Shown here one piece after another: positions 19,418-22,813 of a DNA stretch of 22,813 nt. The stretch is from NCBI GenBank assembly GCA_027604665.1, contig JADGIZ010000147.1:1-22813 (forward strand), read 5' to 3'. A program made the position numbers and the translations under genes. The notes beneath the pieces were generated by a model. That model did no database searches. It had not been told where the DNA came from and saw only the letters and a program-made list of their open reading frames with translations. The first letter of the stretch is position 1; every line of letters starts with the position of its first letter. The stretch comes from Polyrhizophydium stewartii. Its lineage: Eukaryota > Chytridiomycota > Chytridiomycetes > Rhizophydiales.

Positions 19418-21418
19418 ATGGGCAAGCAGACCAGATCACAGGCGCAGGCCAAGGCCAGGACGTCGCCCCCGACGGCCGCCGCGGCCGACAGCAAGCCAGC
19501 CAAGAAGACGTCGCCCCTAAGGCGCAGCCAGTCAGCGTCGACCGCCAAGGACGTAGACGCGGCAGACATGGACCTGATGCCCTCCAGCCAGCAGAGTCAC
19601 CAGTCCAAGGCCAAGCTCAGTGCGTGCCGCTCGCTGTCCCGCTGCCATCCGCCGTCCGCCTCCCCCGCCCGCATCGATGGCCGCCCGCATCGGCAGGCGC
19701 CGGGGCGCATCTGCGTCGCGGCCGGCCCGCCAGCACCGCACAGCTCTCTCCCCTTCGGCCGCCGGCGCCCGCCTCCGCCCCTCGCCGCCCCGCGGCTCTC
19801 GTCAGGCTTGGTTGGCGCTGACCTGGCATGTCCGGAATCAACTCCTCGCGCCTCGCCTCGCCTCGCCTCGGCTCGCTCCTGCATTACAGGCCTGGCGCCC
19901 CGCAACACCGAGCCCGGCGAAGTCTGGGTCGTAGGTAGCGGCGACTGCGGACAGCTTGGCTTTGGCACGGACGTCCTCGAGAAAGAGCGGCCCGGCAGGC
20001 TCAAGTACTTTGACGACAAGGAGGTTGTCGACGTTGTTGCGGGCGGCCTCCACAACATTGTCATCACAAGGAACGGCAAGCTGTATTCGTGGGGCTGCAA
20101 CGACCAGAAGGCGCTCGGTAGGTCGTATTTTGTGCAACGCTGTCCCCAACGGCCTAGTTCGGCTGCAGACCCCGCCGCCCGGTGGCCTGCTGGACTCTGC
20201 TGCCGCCGCCTTGGATGCCGACGCCACCTCCGCCGCTGACACCCATTGCTGGATCGCTCCGCTCGCCGACGACTCAAGGCCGCGAAGGCGAGGAAACGGA
20301 ACCAGGCCCTGTCGAAGGCCTTGACCACGAGTTTATCGTCAACGTTGCCTGTGGCGACTCCATCAGCGTGGCGCTGACCGCCACCGGCTTGTGAGTGGGG
20401 GGCCATGCTCCCGCGAGCTCTGGCCACGCATGTCGTGTCTGACAATCTGATGCCATGTCTTGCGGGTGGATTCTTCGCTTGCTGTCTGGGGGCATGCGCT
20501 GCAACCTTGCAGCGTGTATGCCTGGGGAACCTTCCGCGACAACAACGGTATCTTTGGCTTTGCTCCAGGCATCAAGGTCCAAGACCGCCCTCGCAAGATC
20601 GAGGACCTCAAGAATGTTGTTCACATTAGCGCTGGCGCGAACCACGTTGTCGCCGTGACTCTCGACGGTGAGCAGCAGCATGCCGGCCGCAGATGCCGCA
20701 AGCGGACTTGCGCGTTGGACTCGTGCCGTTTCTGACGGCTTCTGTTCTGCCGCACGCAGGCAAAGCTTATACCTGGGGCGTTGGCGAGCAGGGCCAGCTC
20801 GGCCGCAAGATTATTTCCCGGCACATTGTCGATTCGTCGCTCACGCCGCGCTCGATCAACTTTCGGTCAAGCAGGAGGGTCAGGTTCCATAACGCATTCT
20901 GCGGCGCATATCACACCATCCTCATCGGCGAGCAAGGAAAAATGATGTGCTCGTTTGGACTCAACAACTTTGGGCAGCTGGGGCAAGGCGACACGGACGA
21001 GTACGACAACCCGCAGGCGATCGATGTGCCGTTTTCGTCGGGAGTCGTCCAAGTGGCCGGCGGCGAACATCACACCATTGCGCTCACCGAGAAAATGCAG
21101 GTGTACGCCTTTGGCCGCGGTGACTCTGGCCAACTCGGCCTGCTCGACGCCGGGACTGCTGTCTCGACGCCGACCCGCCTCGAGTCGATCGAGAACGTGG
21201 TCAGCATCTCGGCCGGCGGCTCGTTCTGCCTGGCGATTGTCAGCGAAAACGACACCAACTCGCTGTACGGCTGGGGATACGGCGAGATGGGCCAGCTCGC
21301 CAACGACAGCCAGGATGCACCCGAGCCAGAGAAGTTTGAGATCAAGGGGCGCCACGTCATTGCGGCGTCTGCGGGCGGCCAGCACACGATCATGCTGCTG
21401 CGTCCCAAGTCAGAATGA
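19418..21418 (+). CDS. RCC1: RCC1, guanine nucleotide exchange factor for Ran
   Basis: Chromatin-bound exchange factor that generates nuclear Ran-GTP for transport and spindle assembly. 451 residues from five exons: 19418-19619, 19890-20117, 20279-20390, 20513-20667, 20760-21418 (1356 nt). Residues 1-68 are a basic Ser/Ala/Lys tail (MGKQTRSQAQAKARTS...), as in RCC1, where it binds DNA and importin. Then seven beta-propeller blades with the family signatures VVGSGDCGQLGFG, LYSWGCNDQKALG, VYAWGTFRDNNGIFGF, YTWGVGEQGQLGR, VRFHNAFCGAYHTILI, SFGLNNFGQLGQG, AFGRGDSGQLGLL and GWGYGEMGQLAND. The FRDNNG loop and the FCGAYHT region match true RCC1/Prp20 rather than generic RCC1-repeat proteins. Human RCC1 is 421 residues. 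The third exon start (AAG acceptor at 20276-20278) is chosen because it restores KALGREGEE in frame. It is the least canonical junction. Confidence 0.94.
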
Positions 21419-21503
21419 ACTCGTTTGCGCGTCCTCAGGTGCCGGAGAAGGCGACGGCGACGGCGACGGCGAGCACTGACGCCCACGACTGTCGGCAAGG
21501 AAC

Positions 21504-22813
21504 ATGGCGTCGCGCAAGGGCTGCGTGCTGTGCAACGGCGAGCGCCGTGCGCTGGTCAAGATTCCGTCGACGCTGGCGCCGTCGTGCAAAGAGTGCTTCT
21601 TCCTGCACCTCGAGAACAACGTCTACAACACCATTGTCCGCCACGCTCTCTTCAAGCCCGGTGACCGGGTCGCCATTGCCGCCTCGGGCGGCAAGGGTGC
21701 GTCGCGCGGCGGCCGCGGGGGGCCGCGGGCAGAGAGGGTTGTCCCGCGCGCTCTGGGACCGCCGGCACGCTGACGCTGCGCCGATGCGCCGGCGCAGACT
21801 CGACGGTGCTCGCCCACGTCATGACGACGCTCAACAAGAGGCACAAACTCGGGCTCGACCTGTTCCTGCTCTCGATTGACGAGGGCATCACGGGCTACCG
21901 AGACGACTCGCTCGAGGTGCGCCGCCACTGCGCCCAGTGCCAAGAGCGCTCATGCACGCGCGCACGCTCACCCGCGCACGCACGCTCACCCGCGCACGCA
22001 CGCTCACCCGCGCGCGCAGACGGTCAAGCGCAACGAGCAGCAGTACGGCGTGCCGCTCAAGATTGTGTCGTATGAGGAGCTCTATGGCTGGACCATGGAC
22101 GCCATTGTGAAGCAGATCGGGCTCAAGAACAACTGTGGGTGCTCCCCGCGTCGGCGAGCCTCGCTTGGTCGTGCTGCGGCTAACGATGCGTGCGCCAGGC
22201 ACGTTCTGCGGCGTCTTCCGGCGCCAGGCGCTGGACCGCGGCGCGGCGATGCTGAAGGTCGACCACATCGTCACGGGGCACAACGCAGACGACATTGCCG
22301 AGACGGTGCTGATGAACAGTGCGTAGCATGGATGCGATGCGGCGCGGTGCGATGCGCGGCGTCCGGCGCGCAGCTGACGGCGCGGCAGTCATGCGGGGCG
22401 ACTTTGCGCGGCTGCAGCGCTGCACGGCCATCCAGACGGCCACGGACGAGACGATCCCGCGGTCCAAGCCGTTCAAGTACACGTACGAGAAGGAGATTGT
22501 CATGTACGCGTACTTCAAGAAGCTGGACTACTTCTCGACCGAGTGCATCTACTCGCCGAATGCGTACCGCGGGTACGCGCGGGCGTTCCTCAAGGACCTT
22601 GAGTCGATCCGGCCGAGCGCGATCCTGGACATCATCCACGCGGGCGAGTGGTACCAGTCCGCGCAGCAGGTCAAGATCAACGTGCCGGTTGCGGGTGGGT
22701 GTCGGCGGGCGGCTGGTGGTGCGGGCGGCTGGTGGTGCGGGCGGCTGGTGGTGCGGAGTGCACGGCGGCGGCTGACGGGCGTGCGCGCGGGGCTGGCAGG
22801 GCGGGTTGTGGTG
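21504..22813 (+). CDS. NCS6: Cytoplasmic tRNA 2-thiolation protein 1 (CTU1/NCS6), 3'-truncated by the window
   Basis: PP-loop ATPase that, with NCS2/CTU2 and the URM1 sulfur relay, thiolates wobble uridine 34 of Lys, Glu and Gln tRNAs in the cytosol. Exons: 21504-21696, 21798-21916, 22020-22134, 22199-22318, 22389-22694, then an intron from 22695; about 285 residues visible. The N-terminal zinc motif is CVLC...SCKEC (Cys7, 10, 28, 31). The PP-loop SGGKDST (61-67) is created by joining exons 1 and 2. The central CTFC (143-146), created by exons 3 and 4, is a cluster-binding motif of the family. [24 protein letters not shown] and [15 protein letters not shown] are nearly invariant family stretches. 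The C-terminal CxxC pair and the LLEGLNRG-like end are missing and should lie right of the window. A CAG at the end of the visible intron could start the next exon within the last bases. Start ATG is 85 nt after the RCC1 stop. Confidence 0.95.
21961..22014 (+). repeat. 18-bp minisatellite, three copies, in CTU1 intron 2
   Basis: Three adjacent 18-bp units (21961-21978, 21979-21996, 21997-22014), the first two identical and the third differing only in the last base. Each unit contains CTCAC, a match to the branch-site pattern CTNAC used by neighbouring introns. The array fills half of the 103-nt intron 21917-22019 and ends 5 nt before exon 3. Confidence 0.9.
22705..22752 (+). repeat. 16-bp tandem repeat, three copies, in CTU1 intron 5
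   Basis: Three perfect 16-bp units (GCGGGCGGCTGGTGGT) start 10 nt after the donor GTGGGT at 22695. A CTGAC branch-like site lies just downstream (about 22772-22776), followed by GGCAG near 22797-22801. This places the array in the 5' half of the intron. Confidence 0.88.

Noticed and set aside
21961..22014. Possible CRISPR-like array
   Set aside because: The units are 18 bp, directly adjacent with no spacers, lie inside an intron, and the genome is eukaryotic.
1..22813. tRNA, rRNA, transposon or retroelement sequences
   Set aside because: By eye I found no A/B-box pairs with cloverleaf potential, no rRNA-like stretches, no transposase or reverse-transcriptase motifs and no terminal repeats.

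Overview
The window is compact, GC-rich nuclear DNA from a fungus-like eukaryote. Nine protein genes can be built, eight of them interrupted by short spliceosomal introns. I count 38 introns, about 41-270 nt and mostly 58-120 nt, plus the tail of one more at the left edge. Most have a CTGAC-like branch site shortly before the 3' splice site, and the commonest donor is GTGCGT. Fungal features include an Rgd2-type F-BAR/DEP/RhoGAP protein and very short introns and intergenic gaps. MCM9, a BORCS5-like protein and a 67K-type SppA peptidase are lacking in the familiar Dikarya. Together with the degenerate ankyrin-repeat protein, this suggests an early-diverging (chytrid-grade) fungus or close relative. 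That placement is an inference.

Layout, left to right. (1) 218-1051 (+): 3' part of a GSK3/shaggy kinase. 1052-2009 is a pyrimidine-rich intergenic stretch. (2) 2010-6846 (+): MCM9-type helicase, 8 exons, 1421 residues. (3) 6925-7806 (-): intronless degenerate ankyrin-repeat protein, convergent with MCM9. (4) 7972-9058 (-): secreted, probably GPI-anchored YHYH-domain protein, 2 exons. (5) 9200-11486 (+): signal recognition particle receptor alpha subunit, 6 exons. (6) 11706-14989 (-): F-BAR/DEP/RhoGAP protein, 8 exons. (7) 15123-16409 (-): BORCS5-like BORC subunit, 5 exons. (8) 16496-19168 (-): two-domain SppA peptidase with an N-terminal membrane anchor, 5 exons. (9) 19418-21418 (+): RCC1, the Ran exchange factor, 5 exons. 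(10) 21504 to the right edge (+): CTU1/NCS6 tRNA thiolase, five exons, 3' end outside the window. That makes nine complete or 3'-truncated genes plus the 5'-truncated kinase.

For every complete multi-exon model the exon lengths sum to a multiple of three, and the joined reading frame restores family motifs across the junctions. This is the main support for the splice sites.

The genes are unrelated housekeeping functions (signalling, DNA repair, protein targeting, membrane and cytoskeleton control, lysosome/vacuole positioning, proteolysis, nuclear transport, tRNA modification) and form no evident pathway or cluster. The points most worth checking are: a RhoGAP domain that seems to lack its catalytic arginine, a SppA with a mitochondrial-looking N-terminus and a GC-AG intron, a cryptic BORCS5 homologue without the myristoylation glycine, an internally duplicated YHYH protein, and an intron minisatellite that multiplies a branch-site motif.
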